From Chitinophaga deserti (GTDB taxonomy: Bacteria; Bacteroidota; Bacteroidia; Chitinophagales; Chitinophagaceae): a stretch of DNA of 64,000 nt. The DNA is taken from the NCBI RefSeq assembly GCF_003149455.1, contig NZ_QFFK01000008.1, positions 248,001 to 312,000 on the forward strand, in the 5' to 3' direction. Numbering within the stretch: the first letter of the stretch is position 1; the number at the start of each line of letters is the position of its first letter. A program made the translations under genes and the position numbers. Shown in pieces: positions 23,786 to 31,542 of this stretch. Below the pieces are notes generated by a model. The model did not search any database and had not been told where the DNA came from. It saw nothing but the letters and a program-made list of their open reading frames with translations.

Positions 23786-24658
23786 ATGCAGCAATACCGC
23801 AGCGTACAGCATGTACTGTATGCAGACCAGAAAGATATGGGCGATATGCCCGTGAGGCAGCCGTTTCCCTCCGTTCATGCCGACCGGATAGATCCCTTCC
23901 TGCTCCTTCACCACATCAATGTAAGAGTGCCCGACTACCTGCCGCCACGCCAGGCAGGGGTAGGCCCGCACCCGCACCGCGGCTTTTCGCCCGTTACGTT
24001 TATTTTCAAAGGCGGCGTGCATCACCGCGACAGCCGGGGTAATAACTCCATCGTGCGCGCCGGAGGCACGCAATGGATGCATGCCGGCATGGGCATCGTT
24101 CACAGCGAGCGCCCGCCCGATGATATTCATGATACCGGCGGAGAGCAGGAAATGATCCAGATATGGGTGAATTCCCCTGCCAGCCATAAAAGAGACCAGC
24201 CTTCCTACTTTCCCCTCCACGCATCGGATACACCGGTGGTGAAGAGTGAAGACGGGCTGGTGACCATCCATGTGGTAGCGGGTGAACTCATGGGTGTAAA
24301 AGGCCCCGTGCCAACCATTACCCCCGTTAATACCTTTACCGCACATTTCCGCAAAGGCGGACATTTCTATATCCCCCTGCCCGAAACGCATCATGCTTTC
24401 ATGTACCTGCTCGACGGGGAGCTGAAAGTGACAGGCGCCAGCGTATACACCGGGTTTCACTGCCTCGTGTTCCGGGAAGACGGGAAGGGGATCGGCATTA
24501 CCGCCGAAGAAGATACCCGTGTATTCATCGCTTCCGGTGAGCCTATCGGTGAAAAGATAGCTGCCAACGGACCGTTCGTCATGAACACCGAAACGGAAGT
24601 GCTGGAAGCCATGCGCGATTATCAGATGGGAAAAATGGGTATATTAATAGAAGAATAA
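23786..24658 (+). CDS. Pirin family protein
   Basis: The 290-residue cupin-type protein has the pirin N-terminal metal site GPHPHRGFSPVTF (about 58-70) and GTQWMHAGMGIVHSERP (about 93-109), which supply three His and one Glu in characterised pirins. A second cupin-like C-terminal half follows. Bacterial pirins are variously quercetinase-like or regulatory, and the substrate here is unknown. It is the fourth gene of the operon. Confidence 0.92.
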   Translation: MQQYRSVQHVLYADQKDMGDMPVRQPFPSVHADRIDPFLLLHHINVRVPDYLPPRQAGVGPHPHRGFSPVTFIFKGGVHHRDSRGNNSIVRAGGTQWMHAGMGIVHSERPPDDIHDTGGEQEMIQIWVNSPASHKRDQPSYFPLHASDTPVVKSEDGLVTIHVVAGELMGVKGPVPTITPVNTFTAHFRKGGHFYIPLPETHHAFMYLLDGELKVTGASVYTGFHCLVFREDGKGIGITAEEDTRVFIASGEPIGEKIAANGPFVMNTETEVLEAMRDYQMGKMGILIEE

Positions 24659-24667
24659 ACCCCTGAC

Positions 24668-25375
24668 ATGACGCTTGCAGAAACCATGGCGGCCATCAAC
24701 GCCGCCGGAACCGCTCAAACGAAGAAAACGCTGATGAACCACGGCGCCCGTGAACCTATTGCAGGTGTGAAGGTTGCCGACCTGAAAGTGATCCTGAAGC
24801 AGATCCGGAAAGATCAGTCGCTTGCACTGGCCCTATACGAAACGGGCCATTACGATGCACAGTATCTGGCCGGCCTCGCTGCCAATGGAGCGCTGATGAC
24901 GGCCGCACAGCTGCGCAATTGGGCGGAAACTGCCAATGCCGGTGGCATCAGTGAATATTCAGTACCCTGGGTAACGGCGGAGCATCCCGATGCATGGAAC
25001 ATTGCGCTGTCGTGGATAGACGATGCTTCACCAGAAGTGGCCGTCAGCGGATGGGCCACCCTCGGCGGACTGGTATCCCTGCTGCCCGATGATCAGATCG
25101 ATGTGAAGCAGGTACTGGCACTGTTGAAGCGGGTGGAGAATGAGATTCATGATGCACCCAACCGGGTTCGCTATGTCATGAACGGCTTCGTGATCGGCGC
25201 AGGCACCTATGTGGATGCTGCGCATCATGCAGCGGTGGAAGCAGCCCGGAAGATAGGGGCCGTAACGGTAAATATGGGAAATACTGCCTGTAAAGTACCG
25301 GATGCGGAAGGGTATATTGCCGCTTCGCGCGGGAGGCCCGGAGGGGCAAAGAAAAAGAAGACGCTTAAATGTTAA
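24668..25375 (+). CDS. DNA alkylation repair protein-like (AlkD family)
   Basis: This 235-residue protein consists of HEAT-like helical repeats. GVKVADLKVILKQIRKD (about 31-47) and SWIDDASPEVAVSGWATLG (about 115-133) match the AlkD-like family, some members of which are DNA glycosylases removing alkylated bases. It ends in a basic tail (RPGGAKKKKTLKC). It starts 9 nt after pirin and is last in the operon. A recJ-like gene fragment begins 23 nt after its stop. Activity on DNA is plausible but not demonstrable here. Confidence 0.85.
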   Translation: MTLAETMAAINAAGTAQTKKTLMNHGAREPIAGVKVADLKVILKQIRKDQSLALALYETGHYDAQYLAGLAANGALMTAAQLRNWAETANAGGISEYSVPWVTAEHPDAWNIALSWIDDASPEVAVSGWATLGGLVSLLPDDQIDVKQVLALLKRVENEIHDAPNRVRYVMNGFVIGAGTYVDAAHHAAVEAARKIGAVTVNMGNTACKVPDAEGYIAASRGRPGGAKKKKTLKC

Positions 25376-25398
25376 ATGGGGATATCCCGTAGATATGG

Positions 25399-25637
25399 GT
25401 GACCAAAAACGTTATGAACAGCGGCTATTCAAGAGTAGTGAAAGACAACCACATCAAATTTTCCCTGCGCCAGGAAAACATACTCTTCAACGGCATTGGG
25501 TTCAACATGGCCCGCAAATTCCACCTGCTGCAGGAGCAGAAGCCGATCGACATTGTTTCACCCTCGATGAGAACGTTTGGAACGATGAAAAACACCTGCA
25601 ACTAAAAGTGATCGACTTCCGGTTATCCGAAGCATAA
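25399..25637 (+). pseudogene. Frameshifted 3'-end fragment of a recJ-like gene
   Basis: Translating from 25399 gives HIKFSLRQENILFNGIGFN...EQKPIDIV, then the reading breaks near 25555-25558. It resumes in another frame as FTLDENVWNDEKHLQLKVID and a stop at 25637. From memory this is the C-terminal domain of RecJ single-strand exonucleases (GIGF, VDIVF, ENEWNG, LQLKV.D). GTTTCACC where the family's codons need GTTTTCACC points to a single-base deletion. The 5' part of the gene is absent, with an in-frame stop at 25390. It is a truncated and broken relic. Confidence 0.75.
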
Positions 25638-25748
25638 CCAGCATTGATGGATTCACATCAATAAACGATACATCAAAAGCTGGATAATAGAAGACGGCAA
25701 CTACCTGCTACTCCTTCCTCGGAATGAACGCCCCCAAAGCCTGACAAC

Positions 25749-27122
25749 CTAAAACCTGAACTGTACAGTAGTGCCCGTAAGCAAAATATCCTCGCCTGAA
25801 CTTACCCCCTTCAAATAAGAACCGGCTTTAAACCAGGTAAGTTCAGCACTCAGGAAAATAAAACCATTCGGCGTATAAGAAACATCAGTAGCCAGTTGCC
25901 CACCAATATACTTGTCAGCAACATTTCTGCCCGTATACAAAGGCGCCATATTCACTCCATAAATCCCATCATTAACACTATAACGCCAGAAAACATCGTA
26001 ATCTATACCCACCTTTACCTTCTTCAATAGGCTTACCGACAAAGAGGGATGAACATCGATCAGGTTGGCCGGGCCTATCAAAGCAGCAAGGCCGAAATAA
26101 GCACCTTTCGGAAAAAGCGGATTAAAAGTTTGTAGCCTGCCATCATCATAATGCCTGTCGCCACTGATCAATTCAGCCTTCAGGCCCAGTTCAGGCCGTA
26201 ACTTCACGTTACTTAACAAATAAGAAGTATTAAGAGAGGCAGTCCAGGCACTAATCGTTTTACCGGCAAAGCGCCCGGTCTGGTAAACAACCTCGGCATC
26301 ATACCGCCAGTTCCTTTTATCATCCCATATCCTTACCCCAAAAGAATGCCTCCGCTCCTTCCCCTGGCCATCATCAAAAAAAGCACTGCGCTTCCAAAGC
26401 CCCAGATAATAAACATCTACATTCCTGATCACGGCAACCTGTTGCTTCACTACATACAAACCCCACAAACGTATATCCCTGTTAAGGCCGTCATCAAAGA
26501 TTCCATCCTTGGCCGTCACATAATAACTGTAAAACAGGTCAGCCTTATAATCCCCCGCCACCAGCAAAGAACGCACAGCATCAAAAGATTGCCGGTTATT
26601 GGGCCGTTCACGTACCGAAACCAAACGCTGAGATCCATAAGATAACTCCTGCCGTCCCAGCCTCAACACCAGCTGAGACCGGCGGGCGGGCGCTATACGG
26701 AAATCCATAAAGCCCTGGTGCACCTCCAATGGGTTCTCATCCACCGGCCCCGCAGATACCAGGCTGCCGGCAATACTACTCTGCAACTGCACAAACGTTC
26801 TGAAATGCTCCCCCGCATGAAAATCGGCATGCGCAAGATACCTTGACAACACATAACCATCCCTATCGTCTGGATCGTCCCCCCAATTTGCATTATTTAC
26901 ATAGAAATACTGAAAACGCACCTCACCCCCATAACCTATATACGTTCGCCCATCCTTCGACAACGGAGAAAACTTCATCCGCTTATACCAGTCGCCCGAA
27001 GAATCCTTGCTAAATAACCGGTAATCTTCATCATACCGCAACAACTTAAAAGGAGGCACGGATTGCCCATCAACCTGCACAAAACACAGTAACAACAATA
27101 TGAAAAACAGCTTGCACACCAC
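25749..27122 (-). CDS. Alginate-export-type outer-membrane porin
   Basis: The 457-residue protein has a signal peptide (about 1-19) and then a long beta-strand series ending in a C-terminal phenylalanine (TVQFRF). RYLAHADFHAGEHFRTFVQLQ, RLGRQELSYGSQRLVSVRERPNNRQSFDAVR and the late strands match the alginate export (PF13372) porin family, which forms 18-stranded channels in other phyla. The start lies 3 nt downstream of the amidohydrolase stop, so it is last in a three-gene operon. Codon use is A-rich, unlike its neighbours outside 25.6-29.9 kb. It may pass the substrate or product of the two exported hydrolases. Confidence 0.8.
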   Translation of the reverse strand: MVCKLFFILLLLCFVQVDGQSVPPFKLLRYDEDYRLFSKDSSGDWYKRMKFSPLSKDGRTYIGYGGEVRFQYFYVNNANWGDDPDDRDGYVLSRYLAHADFHAGEHFRTFVQLQSSIAGSLVSAGPVDENPLEVHQGFMDFRIAPARRSQLVLRLGRQELSYGSQRLVSVRERPNNRQSFDAVRSLLVAGDYKADLFYSYYVTAKDGIFDDGLNRDIRLWGLYVVKQQVAVIRNVDVYYLGLWKRSAFFDDGQGKERRHSFGVRIWDDKRNWRYDAEVVYQTGRFAGKTISAWTASLNTSYLLSNVKLRPELGLKAELISGDRHYDDGRLQTFNPLFPKGAYFGLAALIGPANLIDVHPSLSVSLLKKVKVGIDYDVFWRYSVNDGIYGVNMAPLYTGRNVADKYIGGQLATDVSYTPNGFIFLSAELTWFKAGSYLKGVSSGEDILLTGTTVQFRF

Positions 27123-27125
27123 TTA

Positions 27126-28913
27126 TCATTTTGAATACTGGTATCCTCCAAAATATTTCACCGGGCTCCAGGAAGGAATTACCGGCAGCGCAGCAGGCGC
27201 CAAAGACTTGAAAACGTCATCACCATATACCACCTTTCCATCCACCATCGTAAGCACAGAACTTATAGAACTTATCTCTCCCTCAGGAATAGTCAAATAA
27301 TCCTTATTAAGGATCACGAGGTCTGCATAATTGCCCGGCCTAATACTTCCCTTTCCTTTCTCCTTAATTAGAGAATAGCCACCTGCAGTCAACAGGCGCA
27401 AAGCAGTCAGCCTGTCTAAAGTATGCTCCTTAGCCATTACCTGAGAGCCGCCGATTGATTTACCGGTAGTGATCCAGTACAGCGTCACCCACGGATTATA
27501 ACTCGCTACCCGTGTGCCATCCGTACCCAGCCCCACGGGTAGGCCTATCTCCAGCATCCGCTTTACCGGTGGCGCCGCCAATGCAGCCTTCTTACCGTAC
27601 CGGTGAATAAAACTTTCCCCCTGGTAAGCCATGCGATGCTGCACAGCTATACCACCACCCAAAGCCATAATACGTTGCATATTTTCTTCACTAACCGTTT
27701 CAGCATGATCTATCAGCCATGCCAGCCCATTCAACGGAGTTTCCTTATCCACAGCTTCTATTACAGACAGCGCCCGGCTGATACTCTCGTTATAAGTTGC
27801 ATGCAAGCGGAAAGGCCAGCGCTTCTTTACCAGCAATTGTACCACAGCCTTCAGGTTGCCTTCCAGGCTGGCCGGCAGTTCGGGACGTGGAAACATGAAA
27901 TTCTCAAAATCGGCCGCATCCATGACCAGGTTCTCACCACCACCCCTTACATAATAATCTACCCCATTAATACCATTATCCCCGTGATCGTCGATTTCCA
28001 CCATGCCCGTCCATTTTCTAAAATCATCCAACTCAGTACCCTTCTTCTGCGCAAACAGAAAATAAGGCAACCGAACAGATATCTTACCCAGCCTGTTCAA
28101 CGAATCAGTAATACCATAATCATCCGGGAAATTCTGAAAGCCTCCACCGGCATCCATTACAGCCGTCACACCCAGCCGATTCAGCTCCGTCATATACTGC
28201 AGAGTAGAATTTACCTTTTCCGCAGTCGTGAGTTCCGGCAGTTTGGCCAGTGTAGAATACAGGATAAACGCATTCGGCTCGGCAACTAACAAACCAGTTG
28301 GATTGCCTTCATCGTCTTTTTCAATCAAACCACCAGCAGGATTGGGCGTGTTGCCATCGATGCCTAACTGCTGTAAACCAGCTTTATTTAACCAGGCCTT
28401 ACCATACAGATATAAAATAAAAGCCGGAACATTACCCGTGGCTGCATTGATCTCTGCAAGCGTAGGTAGCCTTCTCTCGTCAAACTGATACTCGTTCCAT
28501 CCGCCTACCACCCTTACCCATTGACCAGCCGGAGTCCGCTGGGCTTGCTCTTTCAACATTTCCAGCGCCCGCTTCAGAGAGCTCACACCGTCCCACCTCA
28601 GCTCCGTATTATAAAACCTCCCACCACGTATCACGTGCAAATGACTATCAAACAATCCCGGGATCACCCGTCGGCCGCCGGCATCTATTACTTTTGTCTG
28701 CTTCGTCTTTAGCTTAAGCACCTGCGCATCAGTTCCGGTAAACAATACCTTATTACCGGCTATGGCTACAGCCTGAGTCTCCCTTTCACCATCAACAGTC
28801 GTTACCTTGCCATTCACAACAATAACATCAGCTTTGGTTTGCCCCTGCGCGGTCAATACAGTTCCCGTATAACCCGCCATCAGCAGTGGCAGGAATACAT
28901 ATAACCTTTTCAT
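27126..28913 (-). CDS. Exported amidohydrolase (amidohydrolase_3 / YtcJ-like)
   Basis: The 595-residue metal-dependent hydrolase has a signal peptide (about 1-24). DSHLHVIRGG (about 89-98) supplies the HxH metal motif, and DHAETVSEENMQRI and GTDGTRVASYNPW (about 470-485) the later His/Asp positions. The composition and the VNGKVTTVDG start match the amidohydrolase_3/YtcJ-like family, which acts on varied amides or imines. Export to the periplasm is unusual in the superfamily but common in Bacteroidota paralogues. It lies 56 nt after the isochorismatase-like gene. Its substrate is unknown. Confidence 0.85.
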   Translation of the reverse strand: MKRLYVFLPLLMAGYTGTVLTAQGQTKADVIVVNGKVTTVDGERETQAVAIAGNKVLFTGTDAQVLKLKTKQTKVIDAGGRRVIPGLFDSHLHVIRGGRFYNTELRWDGVSSLKRALEMLKEQAQRTPAGQWVRVVGGWNEYQFDERRLPTLAEINAATGNVPAFILYLYGKAWLNKAGLQQLGIDGNTPNPAGGLIEKDDEGNPTGLLVAEPNAFILYSTLAKLPELTTAEKVNSTLQYMTELNRLGVTAVMDAGGGFQNFPDDYGITDSLNRLGKISVRLPYFLFAQKKGTELDDFRKWTGMVEIDDHGDNGINGVDYYVRGGGENLVMDAADFENFMFPRPELPASLEGNLKAVVQLLVKKRWPFRLHATYNESISRALSVIEAVDKETPLNGLAWLIDHAETVSEENMQRIMALGGGIAVQHRMAYQGESFIHRYGKKAALAAPPVKRMLEIGLPVGLGTDGTRVASYNPWVTLYWITTGKSIGGSQVMAKEHTLDRLTALRLLTAGGYSLIKEKGKGSIRPGNYADLVILNKDYLTIPEGEISSISSVLTMVDGKVVYGDDVFKSLAPAALPVIPSWSPVKYFGGYQYSK

Positions 28914-28969
28914 CGCTCAAAAATTAAGCTGCAGAATGATCCTGCCCCTGCGTAATAAAACAAATATTA

Positions 28970-29671
28970 CTAATGCTTCAGCATTTCATGTGCATACTGA
29001 ATACCAATACCATAAGCACCACCGTATTTTTTCACAAGATTGGTAACAGCCTCATAAGTCTCACCCCTGGCCCAGTCGCGTTGTAACTCCAGCAAATACT
29101 GAATGGAAGTCATTGGCTTTATACCTTGCTGCACCATACGATTGATGGCCATCTCATGCGCTTCCGTACTCACATCACCACTGGCATCAGTGATCACATA
29201 CACGTCATAACCATCAGCCTTGGCAGATAAAGCGGGACCTACTATGCATACACTGGTCCACAAACCGGCCAACACGATCTTCTTCTTACCCTTACCTGTG
29301 ATAGCCTTATGCGCATTCACATCCTCCCAGGAATTCATCGTTGTTCGGTCGATATAAGGAAACTTACCTGGAGGATAAAACTCGGCTACTTCAGCGAAAA
29401 CCGGTCCACTGAATGATTTCTCTGCAACGGTAGTAACTACCGTAGGCACCTTGAATATACTGGATGCACCGGCTACAATTGCCGTATTATGCCTCAACTG
29501 TTCAATAGGAATATTCTTGACAGCAAAACCCATCTGACTTTCATGATCTATCAACACCAACGCATGGTTGGTAGGGGTCAGCAGGTCTGATGAAGGCTTC
29601 TGAGCGTTGGCAGCCACCCCTGCAACAACAGCGATAACTATAGCGGTCATTGATCTGATTATCTTTTTCAT
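28970..29671 (-). CDS. Exported isochorismatase-family hydrolase
   Basis: The 233-residue protein has a signal peptide (about 1-23) and the cysteine-hydrolase fold. The acid is in LVLIDHESQMGF (D41), lysine in KGKKKIVLAG, and the nucleophile in LAGLWTSVCIVG (C at about 147). It is closest to the YcaC-like group, of unsettled substrate. It is first in the operon with the amidohydrolase and porin. A TAATTTTG element lies 53 nt upstream. Composition is A/T-rich like the rest of this islet. Confidence 0.85.
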   Translation of the reverse strand: MKKIIRSMTAIVIAVVAGVAANAQKPSSDLLTPTNHALVLIDHESQMGFAVKNIPIEQLRHNTAIVAGASSIFKVPTVVTTVAEKSFSGPVFAEVAEFYPPGKFPYIDRTTMNSWEDVNAHKAITGKGKKKIVLAGLWTSVCIVGPALSAKADGYDVYVITDASGDVSTEAHEMAINRMVQQGIKPMTSIQYLLELQRDWARGETYEAVTNLVKKYGGAYGIGIQYAHEMLKH

Positions 29672-29864
29672 ACTCTTTTTAGTTTGAATTGTTCTTCTGT
29701 TTTTTGATAAAAAATCTATGACACAAAATTATCACTGTAGAAAGATGAAGGCAAGTGACATATAATGAAAGTAGTTGTACATATCATCTAGTGGCCCGGT
29801 GAGAAGAATAAACTACCACTTGCAGAGCAATGAGTAGAAAAAACGACCCGCTTTTAACAAACCC
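29672..29864. other. Operon promoter region beside the miniature element
   Basis: This A/T-rich spacer holds the TAATTTTG element at 29724-29731 for the isochorismatase operon on the minus strand and no gene. The miniature element begins at 29865. Confidence 0.6.
29724..29731 (-). promoter_or_regulatory. -7 element (TAATTTTG) for the isochorismatase-amidohydrolase-porin operon
   Basis: Exact TAnnTTTG match on the minus strand, 52 nt before the start at 29671. Confidence 0.5.
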
Positions 29865-29894
29865 TTGGGGCTGACCCAAAAGGTTAGCTTTTTT

Positions 29895-30020
29895 GGAGAC
29901 ATCAAACACAGTATGGGCTTCCGTCGCTACCACCTGGGTGGCCTGCGCAAGGTAAAAACAGAGTTTGCACTGGTGGCCATGGCCCATAACCTGCGAAAAG
30001 TTTATCTCAAGGGTATTCAA
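29895..30020 (+). pseudogene. Remnant of IS1182-type transposase C-terminus
   Basis: The frame encodes GDIKHSMGFRRYHLGGLRKV...ALVAMAHNLRKVYLKG, matching the end of IS1182/IS5-like transposases (FGxIKxNxGFRRFxLRG...xAHNLKK). No catalytic DDE residues remain. Not a functional gene. Confidence 0.75.
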
Positions 30021-30116
30021 AAGGCTCCTGATAGGGAAAACAAGCTCAATGCAGCTCTTTTATTTCCTGATCTTCTCGCAGCCCCTATACAACCTCCTCA
30101 AAAACTTGCTGATCCT

Positions 30117-30154
30117 AAAAAACATATAGCCCGCCAGGGCGGGCCATATGTTTT
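30117..30154. terminator. Bidirectional terminator-like hairpin inside the miniature element
   Basis: AAAAAACATAT and ATATGTTTTTT arms surround GCCCGCC/GGCGGGC with an AG loop. A-run and T-run flanks let it stop transcription in both directions, possibly insulating the element. Confidence 0.75.
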
Positions 30155-30207
30155 TTACTTTTTCACGAAACTGACCTTTTGGGTCAGCCCCAATGCAGGG
30201 TTTCCCT

Positions 30208-31530
30208 TCAGTTCTTCTGTAACCATACCTCATAAATGGTGCCTGATGAATTGGTGGGATTCAGCCCGCTGCTTTGCGGCGCGGTAGCTTCTATCCCGCC
30301 ATACATCCATCCTATTAATGTATTGCCCGAACCTAATCTGGCGTAATCAATCACATCAGTAGTTTTGCTCATCACCGGGGTGTTAGGTGCAATGATAAAT
30401 GCTGCATTGGCGCCGATATAACCAGGCAGCGTGGTATTTTTCTGCGGATATTCCTTTGTGGTGTTGGCGGTACGCACAATGGTAGATACCCGGTTGAACC
30501 AGGGCATGAAATTGGACGCATTGCCGGGAACTTCGTTTCCGTTATCGTCGATATACCAGTCGGTAATGCCGCCGATGAAGGAGATATATGCTTCCGTGGT
30601 GGCGGAGTTGTAGCATGATATGGCTGCGCAGTCGTACATGCAGAACCGTTGCTTAAAAGAGGTATCTACCCGTGCAAGGGTATTAAAGCCCATATCCTCA
30701 AAATACACGGGGTTCACGAAGGGGCCACCCTGGTTATTAAACACACCGGCAAATACGCCTACACCCACGTTCCGGTTGGCAGGCATCACCATTGTTACGG
30801 AAGGGTAATCGCGCCGGTGAAACTGATTGGCGCCGTTGTACTGCTCGCCGGTGGTAATGGTTGTGTAATTAGAGACAACCGGGTTGCCGCCGCTGGTGCT
30901 GATCTTGAAACGGGCAATCTGTTCCGTGTATTTACCGGTAACCGCTCCGGAATATTTGCCGGTGTAATTCTGCCCCATCACAAGGTGGAACCAGTCGTTC
31001 AGTTTTACAAGGTAGCCACCGGTTACGGCCATGCGACTATCCTGCGTGGTAGTAATGTAATTGTTGAGTGCAAACCCGTTCTGCACACCGGCAATGGTAC
31101 GTTGTACGTCTATTGCCGTGATCTGTCCGAAGGTCTGATAACAGCCGTCGTTCGCACATCCCGCACCATATCCGCCTATGCAGTACAACGTATTGCCGTC
31201 CTGGTAAAATGCGATGTTGGTGGAGCTGAGCTGGTATTGCAATGCCGTGGGGATATTCCCTTTCCAGGATTTGTTATTGACAGGGTCTATCACCCAGATG
31301 AATTTGTTGGATTCCGAGGAAGGAAAGGTGGAGCCGGAGCCGGCGGTTCCGTGGAAGCCGTTGGTGCGCCCGCCTACTACCAGCCACAGACCGTTCTGAA
31401 CGGCGATGCAGAAAGATTGCAGGGCAGGGGCGGGTTGATTGGCAGCTTTTTTCAGGCTGATGGTGTAGGGCGCCTGTGCGGCAGCCGTTATGGTGGCGCA
31501 AAGGAGAAGGCCAAGTATAAGGTGTTTCAT
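30208..31530 (-). CDS. Exported kelch-like protein, 440 residues
   Basis: The protein has a signal peptide (about 1-19). Kelch-type blades recur, with motifs such as LWLVVGGRTNGFHG and NTLYCIGGYGAGC (hydrophobics followed by GG), and long inserts between them. This suggests a beta-propeller of the galactose-oxidase/kelch class. No catalytic residues can be assigned. The start lies 12 nt from the stop of the VioB-N-like gene upstream, so both are one operon. Having one exported and one non-exported product in the pair is odd. Confidence 0.65.
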   Translation of the reverse strand: MKHLILGLLLCATITAAAQAPYTISLKKAANQPAPALQSFCIAVQNGLWLVVGGRTNGFHGTAGSGSTFPSSESNKFIWVIDPVNNKSWKGNIPTALQYQLSSTNIAFYQDGNTLYCIGGYGAGCANDGCYQTFGQITAIDVQRTIAGVQNGFALNNYITTTQDSRMAVTGGYLVKLNDWFHLVMGQNYTGKYSGAVTGKYTEQIARFKISTSGGNPVVSNYTTITTGEQYNGANQFHRRDYPSVTMVMPANRNVGVGVFAGVFNNQGGPFVNPVYFEDMGFNTLARVDTSFKQRFCMYDCAAISCYNSATTEAYISFIGGITDWYIDDNGNEVPGNASNFMPWFNRVSTIVRTANTTKEYPQKNTTLPGYIGANAAFIIAPNTPVMSKTTDVIDYARLGSGNTLIGWMYGGIEATAPQSSGLNPTNSSGTIYEVWLQKN

Positions 31531-31542
31531 GGATGGATGTTT

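Larger units (their letters stand above)
29865..30193. mobile_element. Miniature IS1182-type element with perfect terminal inverted repeats
   Basis: The 329-bp unit has perfect 20-bp inverted termini: 29865-29884 reads TTGGGGCTGACCCAAAAGGT and 30174-30193 is its exact reverse complement. Inside is the C-terminal part of an IS1182-type transposase (29895-30020), with no N-terminal or catalytic part, and a strong hairpin (30117-30154). This is a non-autonomous, internally deleted derivative. No clear target-site duplication is visible. It lies 14 nt past the stop of the kelch-like gene. Confidence 0.8.

Noticed and set aside
29865-30287. A 140-codon frame spanning the miniature element
   Set aside because: It is a transposase tail read through from the terminal repeat into the neighbouring gene's 3' end, with no catalytic part. 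It is listed as a remnant, not a gene.
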